A stretch of 64,000 nt of DNA from Alligator mississippiensis. Taxonomy: Eukaryota > Chordata > Crocodylia > Alligatoridae. This document shows, in pieces, positions 10,412-22,225 of the stretch. A model generated the notes under the pieces. The model was not told the DNA's origin. It made no database searches and saw only the letters and a list, made by a program, of their open reading frames with translations. Location of the stretch: assembly GCF_030867095.1 (NCBI RefSeq), contig NC_081833.1:72297395-72361394 (forward strand), in the 5' to 3' direction. A program made the translations under genes and the position numbers. Position 1 is the first letter of the stretch, and the number at the start of each line of letters is the position of its first letter.

Positions 10412-13010
10412 TTCTAAGCCTTATACCTACAGCCCTCCTACTGGAACGCAGCAGTACAGAAATTTTCCACCTACTGAAAAATCCTGCAAAAACTTGTCAA
10501 TCACAACCAGACTGAGACAATTGTGGAGGCACTTATTGACCAGTGCCTTTCTCCTATAGACCAGCATGAGCAGGCACATGATTCATTTAAATGGGCAGAT
10601 TTTTAAATTGCTTGTACCTGCCTTCTTTGTCCAAGGGCGGTTTCTATTTTTCAGATCTCACGTGGGCTGCTCTGCTGTTAGGCAGACACGGGACCCCCGC
10701 CTGGTGATCTGCAATGTCAAAGATTAAGGGAATTCTGCTGTTTTGACAGGTCCTGTCTGCTGTCTGCATCAGGTTTATTCAGTCATGTCATTAAATTAGC
10801 TGTCATCCCAGCTTATCTGGGCTCAGGCTGTGTGAGAGCAACAGAAATCCTTCTCCACCCAGTAACCTATTGGAAACCTCAGCCTGGCCCTCATTATTGA
10901 TGCAGCCCAGCCCTGTCCTTTCTCAGCATTTCAAAAGTTGTCCTGATTAAGCTTTTAAGGGGGCAGGGGCAAGGGGACAGGGGTGGGGAATGAGAACTAT
11001 GTACAATCCCCACCGATCAGCCTGTTTCAGGCATTTAATGTGCTCCGTCTATGATGCCTAGAATATAAGAGGGGGTTTTAATTTGGGTTCTTTAGTTTCC
11101 ACACACCGAGATCAGTGCTCAGTCCACATAATTCAGGCAGGGGTGGGTTTGTGATGTGGGCTGTGCTCTGTATAAACTGAACCAGAAAAGCAATCCTAGT
11201 GACTTCTAAAAAAGGGAATACATATGCCAAAGCTTCTTATGTGCTGGGTCATCATCAGTGCCCCAGAAGCAGCATCCTGGGGTGGGTCCCGGAGGGGAGC
11301 GGTTGCAAACAGATTGCAGCCACATATGAAAAAGCAATGTCTTTTTGGCAAGACAAGTGCTGATGGAGCAACCCCACCTAGCTCATTTCCCTGTTCGCTT
11401 CCTGCTGCAGCCAGATGATGACGCTGGCAGCGGTGGTGCCAGATTCTGCCGAGTGGGTCACCGGTGCTTCGGCGCGTGAGCATTTCCTGCCGAAATGAGT
11501 CCCGTCAGATTATTGCAGTTTTGCAGCTGTTCTGGGTCTGGTGGCTTTCCCGCTTCCCACCCCCCCCCCAGGCAAATCCCTGCTTAGACTCTTGCTGGTC
11601 TCCGCTCCAGCTAGCTGCTTAGCAGGATCACAGAGAGGTTATTTTACTTTGCTGTGGACTTTGACTCAACTCCACAGCTTCAGAGCTAACTGGCTCACCT
11701 CCCCCAAGGAAACATTGCCTTGAAAATGTGTTGAAACAGGCTGTCCCCTGAGCTACTGGGAGCCCACTGTGGGGCCGTGAGGATCCCTGAGATGCTAAGT
11801 ATGTGGCATTTAAGATATATCTTATCTGACAAGACTCTCTCTCATCTCTTCCTGTCGACAGTTGCCAGCATCTCCTGGCTCGCGCAGCTCTGCCATTTGT
11901 GAGACCATGTCTGACAGGATGAAGCACGTCTCTGTTTGCAACATGAAAAGGTGGCGAAAGATCTGGCTCACGCTTTGCAGTTTCTCCCCTGCCTCCTCCT
12001 TCCAAGGGCTGTTCACAGCAAAATTCAAAGAACTGGATTCTGCCTGGTAAACCTTGAAGTAGCTTCAGTGACTTCAGGAGAATTGCTCTAGATGTACATG
12101 AATGCAAGAGACATCAAAATCTGGACCAGCTGAATGCCACTGTCTCAGAGACCAGAAAATTGCCTGAATTGATGCTGCCTTGGGATTCATGAGGTCTATC
12201 AGCTATGCATGTAAAAAAAAAATCACCTCCTAAATGGTTTCAAGCCATTTCTTTTTGTCCCTGCACCTCATCCTTGACCCAAGCACTTTGTAAGAAAGCA
12301 GAGTAGGGATTTTTTACGGAGAGAAATGTGTCTGAAGCCAGGAGGGCACGGAGTAACCACATCCTTTTTCTAGTTTATTCGTGTATGGCCTTGATACCAT
12401 GACACATGCTGAGCAGTGAGCGTTACTTCACGGGGCAAGAGGAACAGGCCTCCTGATTTCATTCAGGTGTGAGTAAGGAGAGGGAGACTCATCTCCTAGA
12501 AAATTCACCACCTCACACCCTTGTTTGCATTTAAGCTTGGAGGGAGCCAAGCTTCTCAATCCAACAGCCTTTAAATGCAGCAGACACAGACTTTGCTGAA
12601 TGAAAACCAGGAAGCTAGGAAAGAAAAACAGTCATTTCTTTATTCTTCCCCAGCTCACCTAGGCTTCCCAGTTTGAGATGCAATCAAATGTTCACAGTCT
12701 CCATGCTCTCTATCAGCAAACCCAGCGGAAAAAAAAATATCAGACCATTTGTTTAATCCTAGCAAAAATGACTGTCAGGCAGTGATTTTTCCTCTGTTCC
12801 AAAGCAGCTGTGGGGAAAGGATTGGAGCAGGTGGGTTTCTTTGCAAACTAATTCTCCCATGTCAGCAAATCTGAACTGAAATCCGAATTTGGACCTGGAG
12901 ATGATCAAAGAAAGCAGGTACAATAATAATACTGCAGTGTCCAGTCCTGCCAAAAGCAACTTTTGGGATTGGGGCCAGAGTTTTTCTCTTGATTTCAAAG
13001 TTCTTCCCAA
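10412..13010. other. Intergenic, no gene seen
   Basis: Unique sequence with scattered short frames (159 codons or fewer) that overlap on both strands. There is a C-run near 11560. No exon with recognisable homology or clear splice sites was found. Confidence 0.55.
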
Positions 13011-13014
13011 AGGA

Positions 13015-13146
13015 AAGTAACTATTAGTCCTTTTTTTCAGATGGGGAAACTGAGGCAGACAGCGGCAAGCTAATAATAGAGTTGAGAGTAGACTCACCTG
13101 TCCCTGTCTCCTGACTTGTAGGATCCCCAATCCCCTTTGCCTCACC
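13015..13146 (+). repeat. MIR (CORE-SINE) fragment
   Basis: TTTCAGATGGGGAAACTGAGGC followed by an A-rich middle, then TCACCTGTCCCTGTCTCCTGAC, follows the MIR consensus order (AGATGAGGAAACTGAGGC ... CTGACTCC). The GGGGAAACTGAGGCA core is the diagnostic part. Confidence 0.75.
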
Positions 13147-14125
13147 ATAGGTTCATGGATCTGTAACTCAAAATGGAATTATCAATGGAAAGGGACCAAA
13201 TGAATAGGGTGAATAGGAAGGCACTAACTAGAAAACTGTGTATTATAAAAAGCATGATAACATGCTGTTCATAGACAATTTTCTATCTACGTAGCAGATT
13301 TTGACTAGATTTTAATCTAGCATCCTCTTGGTTTAGTACTAAATGGTGCAGAATAAATTGGGCTTTAGCCCAGTGGGGACTTTTTCACGTAACTTCCAGT
13401 GAGTCTAGTAAAGAAACTTAACCTAATCTCAAAAGAGACAATTTGAAAAGGGAACTAGACGCCCACACCCTGTTTCCAGACATTTCCCTTTTTGTATTTA
13501 CTCGACTCATTTTGGTTCTACTGAGTTCCCTCTTGAGTGACACACAAATGGACCTGATAAAGTATTTCAAGTTGCGGCTTCTGAGACTGAAGGCGTTTCA
13601 TGGTATTTTAGTTTTGCTTCCTTTGTCAGCTCCAAGCAGATTCCTCAATTATAAGAGGCTTACTTTCAGACTATTTTTATTCAGCATGACATTTGTCTGG
13701 AGTGAAACAATTGGAAGTAGAGGACAGTGCTGTTTGGTCCCCTCAGGGTTTCCCTCTTATCAAGGATTTGTTGAGCAACGTGGAGAAATTCTTCGGATAA
13801 AACACAAACCTGGCCTTATTCTGGGGATTCAGAAAAGCCCTTCATATACCCACACACAGTTTGGCCAATTCCTCAGCTGTCATAAATCCCCATTTGCAAA
13901 GGGCTAGGTTGTTGGCTAGTTCAGATGACAATAACTCCACTGATTTCATTTGCACTGAACTAATTTCCCCCAGCTGAGGGTTTGGCCCCAGTCCTTTGTC
14001 TTGTTTGGATCCTATTCTTTGGGAGTCCTATCAAATATATGTGGAAAAATTGCAACATTGTAAAACCCAGCTATTGTTTAAAACCCTGAAGGGACAGATG
14101 GGTCATTTATTGGGTCATAAAAAGT
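13147..14125. other. Intergenic, no gene supported
   Basis: A 154-codon plus-strand frame at 13443-13907 is leucine- and phenylalanine-rich at its start but shows no domain, no repeat support and no splice context. It is treated as chance. Nothing else stands out. Confidence 0.5.
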
Positions 14126-14262
14126 GGAAAGATGTATTTAGCCATGTTAGTCTGAAGTCAACCAGAAGGCAAGGTAGATTAGCACTTTCTAGACTGACTG
14201 AAGTGCATGGATATAGATATATAAAGTATCATTTATTTTATGACCTATCCAAACACAGATCT
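14126..14262 (+). repeat. Diverged hairpin-type element, left half
   Basis: TTAGCCATGTTAGTCTGAAG followed by AGAAGGCAAGG, GCACTTTCTAGACTGACTGA and ATCATTTATTTTATG has the same motif order as the left half of the RAAAGCTT elements (TAGCCGTGTTGGTCT ... TTTATTAGACCAAC). It is much more decayed than the copies at 18.96 and 28.4 kb and lacks the RAAAGCTT part. Confidence 0.5.
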
Positions 14263-16149
14263 GCTTTAAAATCCAGACCCCCTGATTCAGCGTCCATGCT
14301 TGAAATGACACATGCACACGAGTGGAAGAACACGCCTGTACAGATGGTACCAAAATCAATAGATTGGTATACAGATGGTATAACAATTGGTATACGGTAC
14401 CAAAGTCAACAGATCCCTTTATAGTCTATTCTCCCAAATAAAAAAAATGGAAAGTATTCGTTTACAGCCAGCTGATCGAACTAAGAATTAAAGCATTTAA
14501 AATTACCAGGCAAGGAGCTAGAAGCTTTACGGTGCAGCCTGTTTCTCCACCTTAAGTGGGAAAGCATGTCTGTTGTCATTGTGAGCTTTTAATCACTCCA
14601 ATTACAGTGCTTTCCCCACCCTGACAGCTGGTGCACTACAGTCCCTTGTTGGAGGCTGTGTGAGGGGTGGGTTTGTATTTTTGCTCTATCTAGTAAATGA
14701 CCACAGCATCAACACAATCCCAGTGCAACACCCAGCAATTTGCTCAGCTGGAGAGTCTGCTGATTTCACCCAGCATATGTTTAATGTGGTGCTAAGTATA
14801 ATGCTAACAATTGCTGACCTGCCAGGGTGCACAGCAACACAAGGCAAGCTGTTTCCAGAGGGTTATTAAAAAGCCACTGTACCAGAGTTATCGTTAAACA
14901 AGGGCTGGGCTCAGAAAGAGGTGTTTGGTATAGTTGGGGGCTAGGAATGCAAAATATTTGGCTTCTAAATCAAAAATTCAGCACAGTCTATGGTAATGGA
15001 AGACAACGGAGTGTCAAAGAAAATGGGTCCTGCAGCCTGTATCAAGGAAGGGTTTTGTTATTAGCATTAAGGAAAGTTCCACGGGCTGGACTTGAACCAG
15101 AATAGTCTTGCAGCTTTTATTCAGTGGCCACGTAAGATGCATGGTTCGAGCACACGGACCCCCAAAGCAGTCACTGAATGAAGATCCCTCGCTTTACAAT
15201 CCCTAGCATTTTCATATGGGATGTTACCTTCCAAGCCCCCTGAGTCAAAATCTCCTGCTGACACTGGGAGTTTTCACTGAGCATACGGTTTGCTTCAAAC
15301 ACCCCCAGATTCTGTCATTCTTCCTCCATTGCAGCCTGCACAGTTATTAGGCTCTGCAGGTATTGTAACCTTCACTGATAGGGCAGAGAAATAAGTGGCT
15401 CCTTTCCAAGTCAGTGCCACAAAGTCAGTGCCACAAAGGGGATTACAACTCAGAGCAGTTGAGTGCATGTTTCTTTGGTTTTTCAATACAAAACCCCTTC
15501 TGGAGACCCCTGAACCTCTTCCTGAATGTTGACCTTGGCACTTCATCAGGCTGCATCTTCTATTAGCATTTCAGAGCCTGGGATGGCTCAGAGCAGTCTG
15601 CTCAGAAACATGGAGGTGCAGCGCGAGGTTGGCATCAGCCTTCCCAATACACACAATGGAGACTCCCAGAGCCAAGACACATCAGCGAGGCACAAATGTC
15701 TGAGAGAAATGTGTCAGGGCTGTGATTCTGCCCCCGCCTCCCGTGCCCTCTGTTGCCCTGCTGTAAGGCTTTCTGTTTGCAAGTTGTAGAATAAAAGTTG
15801 CCATGGGATCCTATTCCTCTTCAGAGAGACACAGAACTACAGACTTCCCTTTGTATGTGACCGCAGGATTACGTGGACCGCCTTTGCAAACTTGGAAATG
15901 CTGAGCACTCTGAAATCCCACTGGAGTGAAGAGATGTTGGCACTCGGTACATCAGAGCCCTGGCTCTGTGGCAGCCTCTTTGTTGATAAAAGTTATGGAG
16001 TTTTAGCCTTTTTTCATTTGGAGCCTGCCCAACTCTCACTGAGGTTAGTGGTAGAACAGCTATTGACTTCTATGGATGCAGGATTGGTCCTTTTGTTCTT
16101 CAGCTGCTCTGGGGAGGGCTTTTTTGCTAGGGAATCTCTGGGTCCAGTT
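14263..16149. other. Intergenic, no gene seen
   Basis: Unique sequence. There is a small tandem repeat, AAGTCAGTGCCAC twice near 15409, and a possible fragment of an old foldback element near 15235-15285. Frames are 115 codons or fewer and not recognisable. Confidence 0.55.
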
Positions 16150-16425
16150 TGGCTGGAGGCTGAAGATCTCCAACCAGATGTGTAGTGGCTACAACTGCTC
16201 TGATTTCAGTCTGACTAACGTTGGAGTCACATTGCAGCCACGATGGTCCAGGAATTATGCAAGAGAGAATTCCTGGACCGTCGTGGCTACAACATCACTC
16301 CAACAGAGACCTGGGGAGGAATGCCCTGCATTCAAAAGCTTGGCTGACTATCCCAAGCATGCAGTTGGAGTTGCTCCAATAAACGATATTACCCACACCA
16401 ATCCTTGCCTCTCTTGTAGGTAACT
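16150..16425 (+). repeat. RAAAGCTT-type hairpin element, divergent subfamily
   Basis: A 37-base arm at 16220-16256 pairs with 16268-16304 (32 of 37 positions) around an 11-base loop. The arms contain GTAGCCAC..GGTCCAGGAATT. Downstream, a stem-loop GAATGC-CCT-GCATTC (16319-16333) directly precedes AAAAGCTT (16334-16341). A second stem-loop TTGGAG-TTG-CTCCAA (16365-16379) precedes TAAACGATATTACC. The motif order matches the copies at 7.3, 28.6 and 62.4 kb although most bases differ. Confidence 0.65.
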
Positions 16426-16564
16426 AGGTGCTCAGCTCCCCCAAGGACCAGGTCCTAAAGCAGGACTCACTTCTTAAAAACTCTGATCATTAACAAAACA
16501 GCAAATGATACAACGGAGCTCACTGTCCCTGCTTGGTGATGCCACAGTCCCACTCAGACACCTT

Positions 16565-16814
16565 GGGTGCGTCTAGATGTGCTTTAATGTGTAGTAGCCT
16601 GTTTTACTGTGCATTAAAGTGGCACATAAACAGTGTAGTTCCACAAATGTGCAGTAAAATAGGCTACTGCACATGGAGCATCACTTTAAAAACATGCATA
16701 TTCGTTACTGCACATTAAGGCAGTCCAATGTGCATTTCTTTAGTACCTCATATTGGAGGTACTAAATTTAATGCGCATTAGAAAAAGTACCTTAATGTGT
16801 GTGTAGATGCGCCT
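16565..16814. mobile_element. Foldback MITE, 250 bp, 3-bp target duplication CTT
   Basis: The left end GGGTGCGTCTAGATGTGC mirrors the right end, which read on the minus strand is AGGCGCATCTACACACAC. The element is flanked by CTT at 16562-16564 and at 16815-16817. Inside are further inverted segments, for example AGTAGCCTGTTTTACTG against CAGTAAAATAGGCTACT, and TTAGTACCTC against GAGGTACTAA. There is no coding capacity. GGG..CCC ends plus a 3-bp duplication fit a PIF/Harbinger-like MITE. Crocodilians have a described MITE-like family called Chompy, but identity with it was not verified. Confidence 0.75.
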
Positions 16815-16817
16815 CTT

Positions 16818-18958
16818 GATATGAGTCATTGGTGTCCTAATGATCCACACATGCCAGGGAGTTCCCATGCACTGGCAAGTTGAATATTGCTGCAAATACC
16901 TACCTTCATTTTCAAATCCGAAATGATCACCATGACAACCCAGATCACAAACTGTATCTTTCCAAATCCAAACACAGGCTCACAAACTGTTCAGTGGTCT
17001 TCCTGTCTTTATTTCTCCCCTCCCCCTATCATGGAAATAGCTTCAGTACAGAAGAGCCTGAAACAGCTTAATTGTGAGTCTTTTCTTTCCCAAGTGTTCT
17101 CTATTGCCACCTCCTGCTTATCTATACCCCTGAATAAGGAAAGTCCATCAGTCCTACATGTTCCTATCCACTCCTTCTCAACATCCACTACTTGTGCGAC
17201 TTGTTAGGAATTGCAGCTTTTCCAGGACACTTCTACTACTGCATCTGCCACTGAGAAATTTCCCCTTCATTGTTCAGGGTCAGGTGAGCCCATGATCAGT
17301 GCCTCCTTTTGCTCCCTGCCAGGATTTGGGATATGTTTTTTGGCTCATACAACTGACTTGGCCTCATCAATGTGAAAGGAATGACACCAGTTTCTGAGGA
17401 TCTGGCCATTTGCTGAAACTTCATGTCCTCTAGGTCCATCTGAGAATTTACACTACTGGGTGTGGTGCAGAGATTATGAAACGATCCATTTGCACTTTAC
17501 ACCCTTCTTCTGCAAGGGGAACCAGATGGATGGGTGGAGTGTTCCTTGACTGAAACAGCAAATAGGGAAGTTCAGCCAAAAGTTCTCTCTTGAATATGTA
17601 GAAGACATTCCTTGGGGATTTTTTTTCCAGGCTCATTGGGCTCCCACTATCATATTGGCTTGACAGAATGAAAAGGGTTTACTTTTTTAAACTGAAGCTC
17701 AAAATTAACCCAGCAGAAAACCAATAAGAAGAATTTGAAGAATTGCCCGTATCATATTGTAGGCTAATTAAGGTAAAGTTATGTTGCAATTGTCTGAACG
17801 ATCCCTATATTACAAAACTTAAGACTGTTAGTTCCTCAAAAGAATCCAGAGATTTTTGCAGTACCCTAATATATTTGCTATGCTGCATACTTCCGTTTAA
17901 GCAGGATGTTAGTTGAGTAATATCTTGATGTGAGTACTGGGAGAGATTTCTTTCTTCTTGTGCTGCCAGGTTGATGAATCTGTTTTGTCAAGTGATGTAT
18001 CCTAGTGCAAGGAAATTCTGCCGGCTATGAAAATAGCAGAATGGGATGTAGAATAAAAGTCAGCAATTAGGAGGTACGTTGTTATCCCATTCATCCTGCT
18101 CGGGGTGGAACCCATCAGCTGTTTACCGGAGCACAGCAACATGCCATGCCATGCCATGCGTTTCAAAACAGAAATCATTTCCAAATGAACAATGGCAGCA
18201 TGCCACTCCAAAGCAGAACGTTTTGGCATTGCTGAGTGTTTCATTTGAATTTTGTAATGAAAGTTCATAGAAATCAACATGTTCCCACAAAAATGTAGAT
18301 GACTCACCAGTGGGAAATGTTTCATCAGTAAATGCCTGACAAGCTTTACCTGAGAGATCTGATTTGCAGTGCAGACTCATATGCAAAATGCAGGCTAAGT
18401 GTCTAATTTGCTTCACAGATCCAGTTAGACCGTCAATTGACCGCATGCCTATGCAAATACCCAGTTTGCAAACCCAGCTGCACTACTTAATCCAAAAATG
18501 AGAGGCATGAGCTAATAGACATCTGTACTTCAGAAAATCAAGGCCTTAGAAGCCACATGTGGGGAAGGTGTTAGTTGTATGTCTCAGTCATAATGAAGGA
18601 AATTCAGAAGCAAAACCACACTGGAGATTAATACTCTTGAATTCAGTAGCACTTGCCAGTTTGTCAGCCACACATACTTGCAAAATTCAGTCCTAGCTGG
18701 TGAGGATACAACTCAACAAGTTTGGCCCCAGGCTAAACTACAACTATGTTGACATCATCTGTCGGCTCAAGGAAAGCCTAGATTAGATTTAAGAGACTGC
18801 ATTCCTCTTGGGAGTCCAGAAAGCTGATAAGTCTGTCAACAGGGTCTTTGGTGGGGCAAAGAGATGTCTTTATGCTCTTTAATGCTGGAATTGATTCTCC
18901 TCTGACTTGTTCAACATCACAGGAGACCAGAGCAACGAAGTAGTGGGGAAATAGGTAT
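16818..18958. other. Intergenic, no gene seen
   Basis: Unique sequence with frames of 107 codons or fewer. It includes a small ATGCC tandem run (CATGCCATGCCATGCCATG near 18141). No exon, RNA gene or repeat family could be supported. Confidence 0.6.
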
Positions 18959-18959
18959 C

Positions 18960-19131
18960 CAGGTTGTAGCCGTATTGGTCTAGTGGCAAAAGCAATCAGG
19001 ACTCATGGTAGAAGTGATATCTTTTATTAGACCAACTAGATTTTTGCAGAAAAATCAAGATTTTTTTGTGTGTGCGCAAAAATCTAGTTGGTCTAATAAA
19101 AGGTATCGCCTCTACCACGAGTCCTGGTTGC
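18960..19131. repeat. Compact foldback element of the TAGCCGTATTGGTCT family
   Basis: A 56-base arm at 18992-19047 pairs with 19076-19131 at 51 of 56 positions. All five mismatches are transitions. The loop (19048-19075) is T-rich with GTGTGTGC. The arms carry ATATCTTTTATTAGACCAAC and its mirror, and the left side starts with GGTTGTAGCCGTATTGGTCT, as in the 28.4 kb copy. It lacks the RAAAGCTT module. Transcribed, it would form a nearly perfect double-stranded stem. Confidence 0.75.
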
Positions 19132-22029
19132 CAGTAGGAAAATAGACACCTGAGCTGCTGTAGGCTCCCAGTCTCCATGCATGGGAGCAGGAATAGGACT
19201 GAAGGGGCAAAGCCTGGACTTTGGTCCCCAGCTTACATGGCAGTACTTTGGGCAACCTACTCTTTGCCAGGCCCAGGAGAGTTTACTCTGTGACTTTCTA
19301 AGTCACAATCTCCCTCTTGATCTATCCCTCGGCTAGGCACAGACCCTGAGCATGACCCAAACTGACACTGGGAAGGCATGGCTTCTGGATCCCAGCCTTC
19401 AGTCGTTCACCCCACAAGTAAATAACTGCAGCTGCTCTCAGCTGAATCATGCGATAGAGATGCACACTATATGATGTAGGATTAGATACCCTTTTGGCTG
19501 GAGATCAGCGTGTCTGGAGTAATGTTCATGGCACCTAAAGCAGAAAGTGGAAATAAGCAGATCAGAAATCCTGTGGTGTGTGTTAGATAACGATTGACTA
19601 CAGTTTAACACACTCCCACTGGACCAGGAGAGTGGTTGTTACCACCAGTCCTCCTAGTAGTTGCTTAGGGCCCATCAGGGGTTAACGGTCAGATTATTGG
19701 GTATGTTTATAAATAAAGACTTTCCTAAGAGTAGCTGCCTGGAAGGATTTCCAAGTCAGCAAACATGGAAAATAAATCTTCAAGGAACAGACTAGCCAAC
19801 AATGATTATTCAGCATGGAAATGGCAAAATCAGGCTCCACTCCCTTCAACAACAGCCATGGCTCTGCAAATGAGGGAACATCTCTTTGGAAAGCCGTGTT
19901 TACTGAAGACGAAGAGTTGTATTTTGTTGTGGATTATTAGTACTGGGCTTCCATAATAGAGAGGGTAACCCTGACTGAGCTGGCATAGTCAGAGAGGTTC
20001 ATGTACAGGGATGTGGTCCTGAAGCACATGAAGGATAAAAAGTGCTATCAAGGATTCCTTCATCCTGTCCTTCTAGAAACCTTCTGCTCACCTGAGTGCT
20101 ATGCAGCAAATAAAATAGTGCCCTACAGACACATATTATTGCTGGTTCTCAGAGTCTGAATTACCCAGCTGGACTTCCCCATCTGGCCTCCATAGGACAA
20201 AGAAGGCTCAATCCTGTTGAGGACTAATGGACCATAAATGCCCACAGGCTCCTGCCAGATGCCTGGCAGATTCATACCCATATGGAGGAACCAGGAAACT
20301 CTCTAAACAGACAGGTGAAAATCCTTCGCTGTAAAGCCTGCAGCCTTCAAGAAAAACTAAGGAGAAAAACTCTTCTTACAGCCAAAAAATTTCCGCCATA
20401 TGCTGGCAGCCAAATTCAAGCAAGTAGAAGACAACTGAAATGCAGGATAGAGAGTTTAATGCACTATTTGTCCCCAAGATAGAGAACAGATTAATTTAAG
20501 AAGAGGGAAAGAAGTCAATCTTAAGGAAGGATTTGAAGGAGGAAACGGAAAATTCTCGTAGGACAGGAAATAGGAGGCTACCGCAGCCAAAAGGCATAGC
20601 AATATAATGCAAAGAAAATGTTTATGAAGCAGAAGTGGGAAGGTAGGAGAGAGAATCACTGTAGAAAAAGAGAACAGAAAGGTGGATAGAGACCCAGCAT
20701 GGGATGAGGACAGAGCAGGAAAGCCATTGTTGAGGGAAAGCCGCTGATTATTATCCAGTACCACCAGAAACCTGGTCGAGTGGGCTCTCTCCCACCTTGG
20801 TGATCTCAAAATCATTACTTTCCATGGAACTTGCAAAGCAGGATGCAGTCATAACTCATTGCTTTATGCAAGGTCTCCTCTATAAAGTCATTCCATCTTC
20901 ATTAGCACAGGAAAATCCATGAATTATATACATTTGATTACATAACCCTTGCTCAGATGCTTTTTAAAGTCAAACACACCAGGAAGCATAAAATGGGCCT
21001 GATCTAATAACTAGGGATTAAGTTGATCCAAATTCTTTAAAAACTGTCTTTTCTTTTTTTCTGACTGTAACAAAAAAACTACCCCATTCTTAACACTGGA
21101 GTGGGAACCAGTGGTGCTTTGAGACACATGCTTAGAATTACTTATGATGGTATTTTTGTGGGTTATGCCTTGGATAAAGCCTTGAAGGGATTTTGTGAGA
21201 GGCAGAGATACCGACACACGTTTCTGTTGTGCTGTACTCTAGAGGTAACTGCCGGGCCATAAATCCTCATTCCCATCAGTGTAGAACATGCTAGTGAGAG
21301 TTCCTGGGGGTAGTTATATAATTGTAAGGAGAAAAACTCCCCAGGTGCTTAATGATCCTAGAAAGAGGTGCAACGAGGGCCTGGTTTTGCTCCTATCTGC
21401 AATCTAAGGCAGTTTTGCCATTGATTTCCCTGGGGGTCAAATCAGGGCATGCACTCACTTAACATCAAGCAAGCTAATTATTCTCCACTATATTTCATGC
21501 AAGGGGAATGAAATGAGATGCCCCAGTGCAAATGTCTGTATTTGAACTCAGCCAGTTTCTTCAGCTTGCACTTTTTCATTCCCCTGTGCCTTTGTTTTAG
21601 CTACTTTTTTGGCATGTTCTTGAACAATATCAGAGAGGGAATGATGGTCCTTTAGATGCATAGGTCAGTTTGAATGTCCTAATAAAGGCCTTCCCTGCAG
21701 TAGCTTTATAATAACACACAATCCGTTTGCAATGGAAGGGAGTTCTGGAAATAGGAACACCCTAACAATCTGGAGGAGGGAATGCTTTAAAAAAGTAGAG
21801 ATGAGTAATGAAGCTAATAAAAAATGGACAAGAAACAAACCAGTACTGTGCAACAGTCCATGAGATGCAGTAGGAATCATATCATAGGAACGTTTTCACG
21901 GCGGCATGAAGGAAACAATGATTAATAGTAATGACCACAATAACAATTTGACTTGACTTGAGGAGCTGACGGAGCATCAGGCACAGTTAGTAATGAACTC
22001 TTAGAGCAGTACTTTGGAGAACGTATGAA
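19132..22029. other. Intergenic with old repeat traces
   Basis: No gene seen; frames are 126 codons or fewer. Positions 21375-21445 (TTTTGCTCC ... GGCAGTTTTGCCATTGATTTCC ... GTCAAATCAGGGC) resemble an old foldback repeat related to the copy at 47.15 kb. The rest looks unique. Confidence 0.5.
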
Positions 22030-22082
22030 CATAAATACATGATCTTCCGAGGTCCTTTCCAGCCCTAATGTCTATGTCTGTA
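22030..22082 (+). repeat. CR1 LINE 3' end, sense
   Basis: GATCTTCCGAGGTCC followed by TTTCCAGCCCTAATGTCTATG is a typical CR1 3' terminus. Only about 50 bases are present. Confidence 0.75.
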
Positions 22083-22149
22083 CAGAAGGGAGGAATTAGT
22101 GAATATTGACTTACTTAATATCTGTATACGCTATGTTGTCTGGCTATAG

Positions 22150-22225
22150 AAAGAGGATTAAAATACCTCACTCACAGGGTTATTGGGGGTGTTAGTTAAA
22201 GATATGGGCCCACTTGAAGCCATGC
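22150..22225 (-). repeat. MIR-like fragment, antisense
   Basis: AGGATTAAAATACCTCACTCACAGGGTTATTGGGGGTGTTAGTTAAAG-like order matches the antisense MIR stretch (AATACCTACCTCATAGGGTTGTTGTGAGGATTAAA). Short and diverged. Confidence 0.45.

Noticed and set aside
13443..13907. 154-codon plus-strand frame, L/F-rich start
   Set aside because: Composition-driven; no signal-peptide-plus-domain pattern and no flanking gene signals.
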